In this document: positions 8,686 to 14,968 of the stretch, piece by piece | Layout of the letters: each line of letters starts with the position of its first letter | How positions within the stretch are numbered: the first letter of the stretch is position 1 | IMG/VR virus record: IMGVR_UViG_3300048770_000022 | Span: 1 to 26,569 of that record | From: a virus | Length of the DNA: 26,569 nucleotides | Reading direction: 5' to 3' (one strand) | Notes under the pieces: model-generated | Database searches by the model: none | Told to the model about the DNA's origin: nothing | What the model saw: the letters and a program-made list of their open reading frames with translations, nothing else | Program-made: the position numbers and the translations under genes

Positions 8686-9740
8686 CCTTGACTTTGTATC
8701 GTGCTGCAAAAGATCGTGCTGTTGCGTTGAAACAATTCCTCTGTGGCTTGCCTCTCAAGGATAAGATCCTCTTCCCTATCCAAGCTTTGGGCCAAGTTGG
8801 CTATGCCTGCAAGATCTTGACGATCTTCAAGCACTAGGATAGATGCCATTATAGCTATCCATTTCCACCATTGATTTAGGATGGGGCTGTCATTAGTAGC
8901 CATAAACTGCACTGGCGTTAAGTAAGTCTCCATTTCAATCTTATGCGTAAGCTTTGGTATGGGGCGTATTGTTATCTCATTATTCCAAAACAACAAGCTA
9001 AAAGGTCTACCTGTCGTGTATTGCGATACAAAGCAAGTTATCTTTGTTGCTGCTGCCGGTGTGTATCCTGTGCCTGTAAGATCGAAAGACATTAGGCCCG
9101 TCACATAGTTGACGGTACCGATAACTATTTGCTTCATATCTCCTGGATTGCCCAAGTTTGCATTGTGCATGCCGGGAATAGATGGGACAAAAGGGGCGGG
9201 AGGTATCTGGATTGTCTGGGTATAGAGCGGAACTATCGTGACCGGATTAGGCAAATCTAGCAATAAAACACCGTTGCCATCGTCGCTAATACGAATAGCC
9301 ACCCCTGAATTGTCCACCGCGCCGATTGTGACCTCTTTAGAAAGGAAAGGAGTTTGAGACACCGTAAAAGTAAATGCCTGAGTTACCCCATCGCCCTGGG
9401 CAACATTATTGTAAGTTGGCCAGCGTGGCCACATGTTAAAGAATTGCGTGCGGTCCTTGAAGAAGCTAGCGTCAATGCCATCTACATACACGGGAGCACG
9501 CACGCCCTGATTGTAGTTCACATTTAGAGGGTATCGGTCGATATTAGGAGCGGTATAAAACGTGTACACGCTACGCAAGAGGTCGCTTTTGATGGCATTT
9601 GGAAAATTGTTGAAATAACAATCATTGATGTACCCATCTAGGTCAGCAGTCTTCAAAGCCGATTCGGATGCAGACGCGGTAAGGCGCCGCACTTTTTTGC
9701 GTATGGCGAGGAGGGTTGAATCGGCTTGGGTGACTGTCAT
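8652..9740 (-). CDS. Head-to-tail adaptor (connector) protein
   Basis: 362 aa, ATG at 9740 with AAGG well placed upstream. The N-terminal 60 residues form a helical region (KKVRRLTASASESALKTADL, then DGYINDCYFNNFPNAIKSDL). The C-terminus returns to helices: WWKWIAIMASILVLEDRQDL, then SLDREEDLILERQATEELFQ. Helix-insert-helix is the layout of P22 gp4/T7 gp11-like adaptors that bind below the portal. A beta-rich insert of some 200 residues makes it about twice the size of the minimal family. Position between the capsid genes and the tail hub agrees. The last residues (SQGWNQSWNQGGW) overlap the start region of the next gene. Confidence 0.6.
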   Translation of the reverse strand: MTVTQADSTLLAIRKKVRRLTASASESALKTADLDGYINDCYFNNFPNAIKSDLLRSVYTFYTAPNIDRYPLNVNYNQGVRAPVYVDGIDASFFKDRTQFFNMWPRWPTYNNVAQGDGVTQAFTFTVSQTPFLSKEVTIGAVDNSGVAIRISDDGNGVLLLDLPNPVTIVPLYTQTIQIPPAPFVPSIPGMHNANLGNPGDMKQIVIGTVNYVTGLMSFDLTGTGYTPAAATKITCFVSQYTTGRPFSLLFWNNEITIRPIPKLTHKIEMETYLTPVQFMATNDSPILNQWWKWIAIMASILVLEDRQDLAGIANLAQSLDREEDLILERQATEELFQRNSTIFCSTIQSQGWNQSWNQGGW

Positions 9741-9760
9741 ATCTTTACCTTATTTTTCGG

Positions 9761-9780
9761 ATGTAAAGCGCGCTTTACAT
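9761..9780. repeat. Perfect 20-bp palindrome between two head genes
   Basis: ATGTAAAGCGCGCTTTACAT, a perfect palindrome filling half of the 39-bp gap between the adaptor gene (start 9740) and the upstream gene (stop 9780-9782). As RNA it would fold into an 8-bp stem with a CGCG loop. No U-tract follows on either strand, so it is not a normal intrinsic terminator. It could be an operator, an RNA processing site or a partial terminator. A related site, TGTAAA-GCGGT-TTTACA, is at 24348-24364. Confidence 0.9.
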
Positions 9781-10184
9781 TAGAAGGACGTGCTAACAAA
9801 TTCATGAATCCGTTGCCCTGGCTGATCCACTAGCAACGCTTTTCCGTGTGCATCTAAAAGCCCTGACATTCTCTTTGGAATCCTTCGTTTGTCATTAACT
9901 TCATCTACTAGCCCACGCGGCACGTCATATTCTTGATCGGGGATAAAGTTCCACATTTGAATAGGATCTCCTGCCCATCTCATGTAAGGTCGGCTAAGGC
10001 GTTCGTTTGCGCCTCTATGGTTAATGTAGCGTACTTTCACTATTTTGCTGTCGTGTGCTTTTTGCTTTTGGCATTCGGCTTTCGTTTTAGCATCCATCTT
10101 CGCGAAATCGTCAAAAGGGACTGAGTTAGCCAACACATTAATGAGGCCATGTTTTTCACCTGTTGCGGTCTCTAGTTCTTTCAT
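9780..10184 (-). CDS. Conserved phage head-region protein of unknown function
   Basis: 134 aa, ATG at 10184 overlapping the preceding stop (TAATG). The most distinctive segment is YINHRGANERLSRPYMRWAG followed by DPIQMWNFIPDQEYDVPRGL, which reads like a small compact beta domain. The N-terminus is charged and helical (MKELETATGEKHGLINVLAN). There are no transmembrane or signal features. Between the capsid-related genes and the adaptor it may be a head-completion or decoration factor, but no family could be named from sequence. Confidence 0.5.
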   Translation of the reverse strand: MKELETATGEKHGLINVLANSVPFDDFAKMDAKTKAECQKQKAHDSKIVKVRYINHRGANERLSRPYMRWAGDPIQMWNFIPDQEYDVPRGLVDEVNDKRRIPKRMSGLLDAHGKALLVDQPGQRIHEFVSTSF

Positions 10185-10561
10185 TAATTTCCTATGCTCC
10201 CGTTAAGGTTTTGGAAAGGTAGCCATTTTGTAGTATTATCATACTGTTTGTTTTTGCTCCCCGAGTAGGTCACTGTTGCAGGCTGTTCGGTGCCGGCCGC
10301 AGGAATCACAAAGGGATCAAAAATGGTTGAATCGATATCAACCAAAAAGTTAAATCCATTTACTTCTAAGATCGTGCCCGTCATTTGGTCTAACTGCGTC
10401 ATGCCATAGCTGCTAGGCACGCTAAAATGCAGGTTTTGGCCCGATAGGTACATATTAGCCTCTTGTACAGTCACAACCATCGGATAAGACTGCGAGATAG
10501 CAGCTATATCAAGAAATTGCGGTACAAGATAGCAAGGCGGTAAATAGATGTTGTTTGCCAT
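10184..10561 (-). CDS. Small head-associated protein sharing a domain with the 350-aa protein at 11198-12250
   Basis: 125 aa. The core GQNLHFSVPSSYGMTQLDQM-TGTILEVN, followed by FLVDIDSTIFDPFVIP, aligns with GMKIHFSVPKSFSMPEIDQL-TGTITAVN and VTVNIDSTGFGTFMWP in the protein two genes upstream, so the two share a homologous beta-rich domain. The start codon overlaps the stop of the HNH gene (TAATG). If the HNH gene is a later insertion, the two related genes were once adjacent, which suggests a tandem duplication. Likely a capsid decoration or auxiliary structural protein; the function is inferred. Confidence 0.55.
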   Translation of the reverse strand: MANNIYLPPCYLVPQFLDIAAISQSYPMVVTVQEANMYLSGQNLHFSVPSSYGMTQLDQMTGTILEVNGFNFLVDIDSTIFDPFVIPAAGTEQPATVTYSGSKNKQYDNTTKWLPFQNLNGSIGN

Positions 10562-11145
10562 TATGGTTTTAAATCCATTAGCTTACCGTGTTTATGGTTA
10601 TGGCATATCCTACACAGCCATTGAACATCCAAAGGCTTCGAATAGTCTTCATGGTGTCCATGCGGTTTACACTCTTTCATACACACCTCACATTTGTCTG
10701 GTCTTGTAAGATAACCCGATCTAACAGCACATCGAGCAATCTTTCTAGCTCTATCTTTGAAGATATCACACTCTTTTCTAGATTTCCCGTATCGCTCGTT
10801 TCGTTTTAACTTATATTCTGGTTTTTTATTTCTCTCTTTTGTGTATTCCCTAACTTTAAGTCTATTTTTAGAATTCCATTCGGATTGGACTTTTCGATAT
10901 TCTATAGGGTTTTTTTCTCTTAAAATCCTACTTCTCCCTGTCTTGTCTTCTCTGTTTTTTTCATGATTCTTTAAATAGCTTTTTTTGTTAGCTAACCTAG
11001 CTCTAGATCTATCCTTATCAAGATATTCTCTTTTTCTCTTGTTATAGCAATTCTTACACTCGCCTGTTATCCCAGATTTTGTAGCATTTGTCTTGAGGAA
11101 TTCTTCCTCGCTTTTTTCGACCTTACACTTTGTGCACTTTTTCAT
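10561..11145 (-). CDS. HNH endonuclease with N-terminal zinc finger (free-standing homing type)
   Basis: 194 aa. An N-terminal CxxC-22-CxxC finger (C4, C7, C30, C33; MKKCTKCKVEKSEEEFLKT) is followed by a long basic helical region rich in Lys and Arg (residues 35-145), then a C-terminal HNH nuclease core: C152/C155, HGHHEDYSKPLDVQWLC near 162-178, and C178/C181 with HNHKH at 182-186. The metal and catalytic residues expected of the family are present. It interrupts the run of structural genes, between two genes sharing a domain, as expected of a homing-type mobile nuclease gene. The Shine-Dalgarno AAGGGG lies in the stem of a hairpin (11149-11174), and a promoter lies just upstream. The next gene starts inside its stop codon. 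Confidence 0.85.
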   Translation of the reverse strand: MKKCTKCKVEKSEEEFLKTNATKSGITGECKNCYNKRKREYLDKDRSRARLANKKSYLKNHEKNREDKTGRSRILREKNPIEYRKVQSEWNSKNRLKVREYTKERNKKPEYKLKRNERYGKSRKECDIFKDRARKIARCAVRSGYLTRPDKCEVCMKECKPHGHHEDYSKPLDVQWLCRICHNHKHGKLMDLKP

Positions 11146-11148
11146 ATA

Positions 11149-11174
11149 GATGACCCCTTGTTAAAGAGGTCATC
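11149..11174 (-). promoter_or_regulatory. Hairpin sequestering the ribosome binding site of the HNH gene
   Basis: On the minus strand GATGACC (11174-11168) pairs with GGTCATC (11155-11149), with a further CTT/AAG inner pairing after one mismatch and a 4-nt loop. The Shine-Dalgarno AAGGGG (11159-11154), 8 nt from the ATG, lies in the 3' arm. In a read-through transcript from the capsid promoter the site would be masked. Confidence 0.65.
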
Positions 11175-11201
11175 ATACACTAAAAGTCATATCCCTATCA
11201 A
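11172..11201 (-). promoter_or_regulatory. Sigma70-type promoter for the HNH gene, overlapping its hairpin
   Basis: TTGATA (11201-11196), 18-bp spacer, TATGAT (11177-11172). Transcription would start near 11165, inside the hairpin loop, so the resulting mRNA lacks the 5' arm and leaves the ribosome binding site free. The -35 box overlaps the stop codon of the upstream gene. Confidence 0.5.
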
Positions 11202-12250
11202 GACTCTAGTTTATAAGAGCACCAATTAATCGTATCCAAGGCTGATCCAGCAGGGCTATTAGCGCCGGCAGCGATTAACATGTAAGGAAGGAATATGGCT
11301 GAATGAAAGCTCTGATGTTGAAAATCATAACCCCAGGTCACTGGAGGGAGTGGCGTTGGGAAGTATGATGTTTGAGCACCAGCAGGGGCAAATGTCGCAA
11401 ATAAAGACGCAACAGGAGATAGTGTAGTAAGTGGCCACATGAAAGTACCAAATCCAGTGCTATCAATGTTTACAGTCACATTATAAGCGCCAATATTGCC
11501 CGTTGCTGCCACAGCATTAACAGCCGTGATTGTTCCAGTTAGCTGGTCAATCTCTGGCATGCTAAAGCTTTTTGGTACGCTAAAGTGTATCTTCATGCCG
11601 ACAACGTAAATAAGGCTAGGATCAACCGACGTGCTGACCACAGCTTGAGTTGCGTTGGAAATATTTGTGATATACAAATACTCAGGATCTACAGACAGAG
11701 TTTTCGAAACGCGTCTTGTAAAACCAGCTGTAGCAGCAGAAAGGCCGTTCGCCGTGATGTTAGCCAAACCAAGCAAAGTGTATCCTGATCCAGATACGCT
11801 TGAGATTTGGTAAACGCCACCTGCGATAGTTAGGTCACCTACTGTATTGTAAATACGTAAATAATCACCTTCCAGATAGGTATTGGTCTGTGTTACCACC
11901 GCTGGGTTAGCTAAAGATATCGCTGTAATGGCATTTGGCGCTTGATTTTCGACAAATGGTGCTTTTGTTACATACGTGAACCCATTGCTAACCGTAGAGG
12001 TAGAAAACTTATCAATTTGGATAACGCTAGATCCAGCTTTACGCCATCTCAGGCCGTCGTTTACAGCAGATTGACCAAGCCCGAATTTAGGACCAAACCA
12101 CTCTCCGCCTACGCAAACAGTACCTGTAAGTGCCATTTGGGTAATGTTCCAGGTACGGAAATAATCCGCTGAGCTTGGAAGATTGACCACTTGATTTATT
12201 GCAGTAGCGCCTTGAGTGAAGGAACCACCATCTAAAATAGTAAAAGGCAT
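11198..12250 (-). CDS. Head-associated structural protein (capsid decoration-like)
   Basis: 350 aa, ATG at 12250, ten bases after the capsid stop. Composition is beta-rich, low in charge and high in Thr/Ser/Ala/Val, typical of a virion surface or auxiliary head protein (MPFTILDGGSFTQGATAINQ at the start). Residues about 110-180 form a beta unit (EGDYLRIYNTVGDL). Residues about 215-270 carry the domain shared with the 125-aa protein at 10184-10561. The C-terminus (FHSAIFLPYMLIAAGANSPA, ending WCSYKLES) is more hydrophobic. The position immediately after the major capsid gene favours a decoration or head-stabilising role. No enzymatic motif is visible. Confidence 0.5.
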   Translation of the reverse strand: MPFTILDGGSFTQGATAINQVVNLPSSADYFRTWNITQMALTGTVCVGGEWFGPKFGLGQSAVNDGLRWRKAGSSVIQIDKFSTSTVSNGFTYVTKAPFVENQAPNAITAISLANPAVVTQTNTYLEGDYLRIYNTVGDLTIAGGVYQISSVSGSGYTLLGLANITANGLSAATAGFTRRVSKTLSVDPEYLYITNISNATQAVVSTSVDPSLIYVVGMKIHFSVPKSFSMPEIDQLTGTITAVNAVAATGNIGAYNVTVNIDSTGFGTFMWPLTTLSPVASLFATFAPAGAQTSYFPTPLPPVTWGYDFQHQSFHSAIFLPYMLIAAGANSPAGSALDTINWCSYKLES

Positions 12251-12260
12251 AGCTGACCTC

Positions 12261-13220
12261 CTATAGATATTGTGTAACGTTTAGGCCGCTGATCCAGTTT
12301 TGGTTTGTAATCGCACGCGCAATCGCAAACTTAGCATACAACTGGGAGTTTTGTGCCACGCTAGATACAACGTAGGGAGGACGATAGCCTAGAATTGCGC
12401 TATAGTTGTTCTGCTCGATTTTAGCTACTGCTTCCAAACCAAACATGGGAATGGTATAGATAGGAGCGCCTTTAAGCGATGCCCCTGGGATCTTTGCGCC
12501 TTTAGAGCTTACAAAGAACCGGAAGCGAGATACTTGGCAATACTCTTCAGGGCGGATATGCTCTTGCATGCCAGGGTAAAATGCCTTTAGAAGTACCCCT
12601 TGAACGTTTTGCAAGTCATTTGTCAAGTCTGTAGAAGCTAGTGCAATGAAAGCATCGCGAACGCCAGCTGTGCCATATTGATTTGTTGCGTCAATACCGG
12701 ACAACATACTGCGAGCGTCATTGCCAAGCAAGATACGTTCGATATTGTTGACGTCATTGCGAGAGATGTTTGATGGTTGATCGCCAGATAGACCGCCAAC
12801 AGCGTTGATATAAGATACGGATGAGGAGTAAAGATCGCGCATTAGCAAATCTTCTTTCTCACGAACCCACTGCCCTAGAAGTGCTGTGAATTTAGTAAGA
12901 ACTTTGTCGTTCTCGTATAGAGTAACTTGCTCGTTTACAACGACTGTTTTAGCATAGATTTCCATCTGCGCATCAATGTCTGAACGAACAACAACTTCAG
13001 GAGCTGGATCGATACCGGAACCGTCAAGTTGACCGCCATCAGTAGATAAGCGCTCATAACGTGACATGCGTGTGACTTTACCGATATGCGCTTCTGCATA
13101 GTGAAGGTCGCAACCGAAAGAGTGAATAAGATTGAACATTGGAGTCGACAATAGGTCTTCAGAGAACTGAACGGGCAGCTCTGGAGCCATATTGTTGATA
13201 TTTGTGATGCCTGTGGCCAT
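12261..13220 (-). CDS. Major capsid protein, N4-gp56 family-like
   Basis: 319 aa, ATG at 13220 with AAAGGGG upstream. The sequence carries the usual landmarks of the N4-gp56 group of HK97-fold capsid proteins: an N-terminal helical stretch (PVQFSEDLLSTPMFNLIHSF), the segment GKVTRMSRYERLSTDGGQLD, a helix-rich spine (YENDKVLTKFTALLGQWVRE), a GSGIDPAPEVVVRSDIDAQM stretch, and a late GAPIYTIPMFGLEAVAKIEQ strand region. Length is on the short side for the family. It follows the scaffold in gene order with the lysis-like cassette in between, and has its own strong promoter and a structured leader, as expected for the most abundant product. Confidence 0.8.
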   Translation of the reverse strand: MATGITNINNMAPELPVQFSEDLLSTPMFNLIHSFGCDLHYAEAHIGKVTRMSRYERLSTDGGQLDGSGIDPAPEVVVRSDIDAQMEIYAKTVVVNEQVTLYENDKVLTKFTALLGQWVREKEDLLMRDLYSSSVSYINAVGGLSGDQPSNISRNDVNNIERILLGNDARSMLSGIDATNQYGTAGVRDAFIALASTDLTNDLQNVQGVLLKAFYPGMQEHIRPEEYCQVSRFRFFVSSKGAKIPGASLKGAPIYTIPMFGLEAVAKIEQNNYSAILGYRPPYVVSSVAQNSQLYAKFAIARAITNQNWISGLNVTQYL

Positions 13221-13248
13221 AACACACCCCTTTAAGGTGGTCTGTATT

Positions 13249-13266
13249 TGCTAGATTAGTCTAGCA
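13249..13266. repeat. Small hairpin in the capsid gene leader
   Basis: TGCTAGA-TTAG-TCTAGCA, a 7-bp inverted repeat with a 4-nt loop, 29 nt upstream of the capsid start codon. It may protect the 5' end or tune translation of the capsid mRNA. Confidence 0.6.
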
Positions 13267-13306
13267 TGTACTTGGCGAGAGTGGGGTCAGCCTGCGTGGC
13301 GAATGC

Positions 13307-13348
13307 GAAAACAGCCGACGCTAGCGAAGCGTATGAACAGCTGTTTTC
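13307..13348. repeat. Nested inverted repeat at the capsid promoter start site
   Basis: Outer arms GAAAACAGC (13307-13315) and GCTGTTTTC (13340-13348) enclose a second hairpin ACGCT-AGCGA-AGCGT (13318-13332). The right arm directly abuts the -10 box and would include the predicted start near 13342, so as RNA the outer stem is mostly absent from the promoter's own transcript but present in read-through from the upstream cassette. It could be an operator or a read-through hairpin. Confidence 0.6.
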
Positions 13349-13377
13349 AAGATAGGATTATATCGGGATTATGTCAA
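13349..13377 (-). promoter_or_regulatory. Strong sigma70-type promoter for the capsid gene
   Basis: Consensus TTGACA (13377-13372), 17-bp spacer, TATCTT (13354-13349) on the minus strand. The -35 box directly follows the TAG stop of the gene at 13378. The leader to the capsid ATG is about 120 nt. Confidence 0.7.
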
Positions 13378-13587
13378 CTATTTCTTATTCCTCTCTTCGA
13401 TGGCACATAGGCGACCATGGAAGTCTTTCATTTCGGATTGTATGCTAGCAAGCATGTCTTTCGTCCAATTCTCTAAAGATCTGTGATCAGCTCTAGATTC
13501 GCTGCGTGACCATAAGAAAAGTGTTATTGCAACACCCATTAGAGCAAAATTTGAAGCTATAATAGCTGCCACATGTGTCCATTCCAT
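13378..13587 (-). CDS. Small membrane protein with DFHGRLCAIEE tail (lysis-type cassette)
   Basis: 69 aa, ATG at 13587, AGGA in the leader. One transmembrane helix (VAAIIASNFALMGVAITLFLW, residues about 6-26) is followed by a charged cytoplasmic or periplasmic helix ending in SEMKDFHGRLCAIEERNKK. The same tail occurs in the early-operon protein at 23331-23519, and a diverged form occurs in the neighbouring 13774-13995. Together with the lipoprotein gene upstream it makes a three-gene membrane cassette that could act in lysis (holin or spanin-like), but no known family is clearly matched. Confidence 0.6.
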   Translation of the reverse strand: MEWTHVAAIIASNFALMGVAITLFLWSRSESRADHRSLENWTKDMLASIQSEMKDFHGRLCAIEERNKK

Positions 13588-13588
13588 A

Positions 13589-13777
13589 TTACATCCTATC
13601 CTTTTTTAAGCAAAAACAATCGGGATCATGCACGAAAGAATCCCCCGCATGATTCCAATGATTATTTAATCTTATATAAGTATGTCCATTGTGATGCAAC
13701 GTTTCTAATTCGACCATTTTCTCATCTCCACATCCTAAAAAAAATAAGGAACATAAAATAAAACAGATAATTTTCAT
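13589..13777 (-). CDS. Small lipoprotein (outer-membrane spanin-like candidate)
   Basis: 62 aa. The N-terminus MKIICFILCSLFFLGCGDEK is a lipoprotein signal: a basic residue, a hydrophobic core, then FLGC with the acceptor Cys at residue 16. The mature part is about 47 residues and polar, with several His and two late Cys (DPDCFCLKK). The start overlaps the stop of the membrane protein gene at 13774 in an ATGA junction. A small lipoprotein next to a single-pass membrane protein with a charged helix recalls an Rz/Rz1 spanin pair. It lacks the proline-rich mature part of classical Rz1, so this is only a possibility. A lipoprotein implies a Gram-negative-type envelope if the spanin idea is right. 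Confidence 0.6.
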   Translation of the reverse strand: MKIICFILCSLFFLGCGDEKMVELETLHHNGHTYIRLNNHWNHAGDSFVHDPDCFCLKKDRM

Positions 13778-13995
13778 TTTCTGTTCCTCTCTTGCTCGTG
13801 ATAGTACATAAGATGTGCTTTGAAATCGGCATCATTTCTTTCAAGTTTCCCATGGAAATAACGGATTTCATCTTGTATAGACTTGATATCTCCTCTGATA
13901 GCGTTGTGTAAAGAAACGGTAATTACAAATATTGTGAGCATAATAATCATGTTTGATCCTAAGATCATGATCACCTGTATCCAGGTATTATACAT
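13774..13995 (-). CDS. Single-pass membrane protein with coiled-coil tail (inner-membrane spanin-like candidate)
   Basis: 73 aa, ATG at 13995 with AAGGA upstream. A transmembrane helix (IMILGSNMIIMLTIFVITVS, about residues 9-30) precedes a charged helix (RGDIKSIQDEIRYFHGKLER) and a basic end (EQERNRK). SIQDEIRYFHGKL lines up with SIQSEMKDFHGRL of the gene two positions downstream, so they are probably paralogues. It is the first gene of the cassette after the promoter at 14081-14109. The topology (N-terminal helix, extended charged helix) would suit an i-spanin. Confidence 0.6.
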   Translation of the reverse strand: MYNTWIQVIMILGSNMIIMLTIFVITVSLHNAIRGDIKSIQDEIRYFHGKLERNDADFKAHLMYYHEQERNRK

Positions 13996-14025
13996 AACAT
14001 TCCTTTTGTTATCCCCTGTGAAGAG

Positions 14026-14072
14026 ACACGGCAGGCGTAGGGTTTCGCTTTTCGGATGCCTCCTAGCCGTGT
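14026..14072 (-). promoter_or_regulatory. Structured leader before the membrane-protein cassette
   Basis: ACACGGC (14026-14032) and GCCGTGT (14066-14072) form a 7-bp stem; AGGC (14033-14036) with GCCT (14058-14061) extends it, or TAGG (14038-14041) with CCTA (14062-14065) forms an alternative inner stem. The minus-strand RNA also contains a perfect AGGAGG not followed by a start codon. The two exclusive pairings suggest a switchable or protein-bound leader. Confidence 0.45.
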
Positions 14073-14080
14073 GGATGGAC

Positions 14081-14109
14081 AGTATATCAGTTTTATGAGA
14101 TTAAATCAA
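14081..14109 (-). promoter_or_regulatory. Sigma70-type promoter for the membrane-protein cassette
   Basis: TTGATT (14109-14104), 17-bp spacer, TATACT (14086-14081). The -35 box overlaps the stop codon of the 57-aa gene, the same compact arrangement as the capsid promoter. Confidence 0.6.
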
Positions 14110-14279
14110 TCTTCTTTCGTTATTTGATACTCCATGAAAAGTGACATGCATTTTAGTAAAGCTCTTATGCATGTCGGTGGGTGAGCACCTCCATCACAAA
14201 GTTTATCCACTTCCTCCATTTGCTTTACCAGATCTTCTTTAGCCCGCTCGTTAGCGTATGGTTTCTTTATTTTCATCAT
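14106..14279 (-). CDS. Small conserved-looking protein downstream of scaffold
   Basis: 57 aa (MMKIKKPYANERAKEDLVKQ, then MEEVDKLCDGG). The start ATG overlaps the scaffold stop (GGATGATG) and AAAGGTGG serves as Shine-Dalgarno; either of two tandem ATGs may be used. It is charged and helical, with three Cys (DKLCDGG, PPTCIRALLKCM). Tight coupling to the scaffold gene and a promoter beginning exactly at its stop support a real gene. Function unknown. Confidence 0.6.
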   Translation of the reverse strand: MMKIKKPYANERAKEDLVKQMEEVDKLCDGGAHPPTCIRALLKCMSLFMEYQITKED

Positions 14280-14968
14280 CCACCTTTCATCGTTTTTTGC
14301 ATACGTGCCCAGTTATCTGCCCGTCTCTTATCATCTAACTTTTGCGGTGCGCTATCACCCGTGGGTGTTGCTCCAGGCACAGCCATGCTTTGAGGCTTAT
14401 TAAAATTACGCTCTGCCTTGGCTGCGTCTTTAGAGCTGTCTGTATTTGGCACGAACCTCTTTACGGCCTTGTATATGTTATTCCACTTGTCGAAGCTGTC
14501 CTCTTGCATACCAAAAGCTGCTGCCACTTCTGGATAGTGGTATTCCATATAGTCGAGATTTTCTTTCGTGCACACTTGATTAAAGTCTTTGTAGGTACTC
14601 TGCAATCGGTTTGGTACTTCTGCTTTCTCGCGTTCCATCCGTTGTTGCTGATATTCCCTTTCCCTAGCCTGTATGCGCTGCTCTATCTTATGTTCTATGC
14701 GCTGATCTTCCGTCATGTCCTCTTGCGATTGCTGTTGCTGTGGTTGCTTCTTGTCCAGCAACGCTTCCATAGCTGCCTTTAAAGCTACTGCTTCTGCTTG
14801 ACTCTTGGCGGCTGCTTTAGCGTTTTCTTCTGCAACCTTCCTCTCGTTTTCTCTGACTTCCCTAAACTTGCGCCAATTTATTTGTTCTTGAGTGTCGGCT
14901 GGTGCTTGCGCTTGAGCGGCATTTTGTGTATTATCTGGCTGTACTTTAACATCAGTTTGAGGCTGCAT
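14276..14968 (-). CDS. Scaffolding protein
   Basis: 230 aa. An Ala/Gln/Pro-rich start (DNTQNAAQAQAPADTQEQIN) leads into a long highly charged helical region (residues about 28-120, including EVRENERKVAEENAKAAAKS and QQQSQEDMTEDQRIEHKIEQ), and a basic C-terminus (KLDDKRRADNWARMQKTMKGG is near the end). Acidic-basic helical composition, lack of Cys and position between portal and capsid are the hallmarks of phage scaffolds. A Shine-Dalgarno GGAG lies five bases upstream, inside the oppositely oriented gene that begins at 14969; the two ATGs are back to back (CATATG). Confidence 0.7.
   Translation of the reverse strand: MQPQTDVKVQPDNTQNAAQAQAPADTQEQINWRKFREVRENERKVAEENAKAAAKSQAEAVALKAAMEALLDKKQPQQQQSQEDMTEDQRIEHKIEQRIQAREREYQQQRMEREKAEVPNRLQSTYKDFNQVCTKENLDYMEYHYPEVAAAFGMQEDSFDKWNNIYKAVKRFVPNTDSSKDAAKAERNFNKPQSMAVPGATPTGDSAPQKLDDKRRADNWARMQKTMKGG
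14924..14952 (+). promoter_or_regulatory. Candidate promoter for the antisense alpha-CTD-like gene
   Basis: TTGTGT (14924-14929), 17-bp spacer, TAACAT (14947-14952) on the plus strand, inside the 5' end of the scaffold gene. Start would be near 14959, giving a leader of about 10 nt with GAGG before the ATG. It is a weak match to consensus. Confidence 0.3.

Noticed and set aside
14342-14782. Plus-strand reading frame of 146 codons opposite the scaffold gene
   Set aside because: Cys/Leu/His-rich translation typical of the complement of a Glu/Lys/Gln-rich coiled coil; no start signal.
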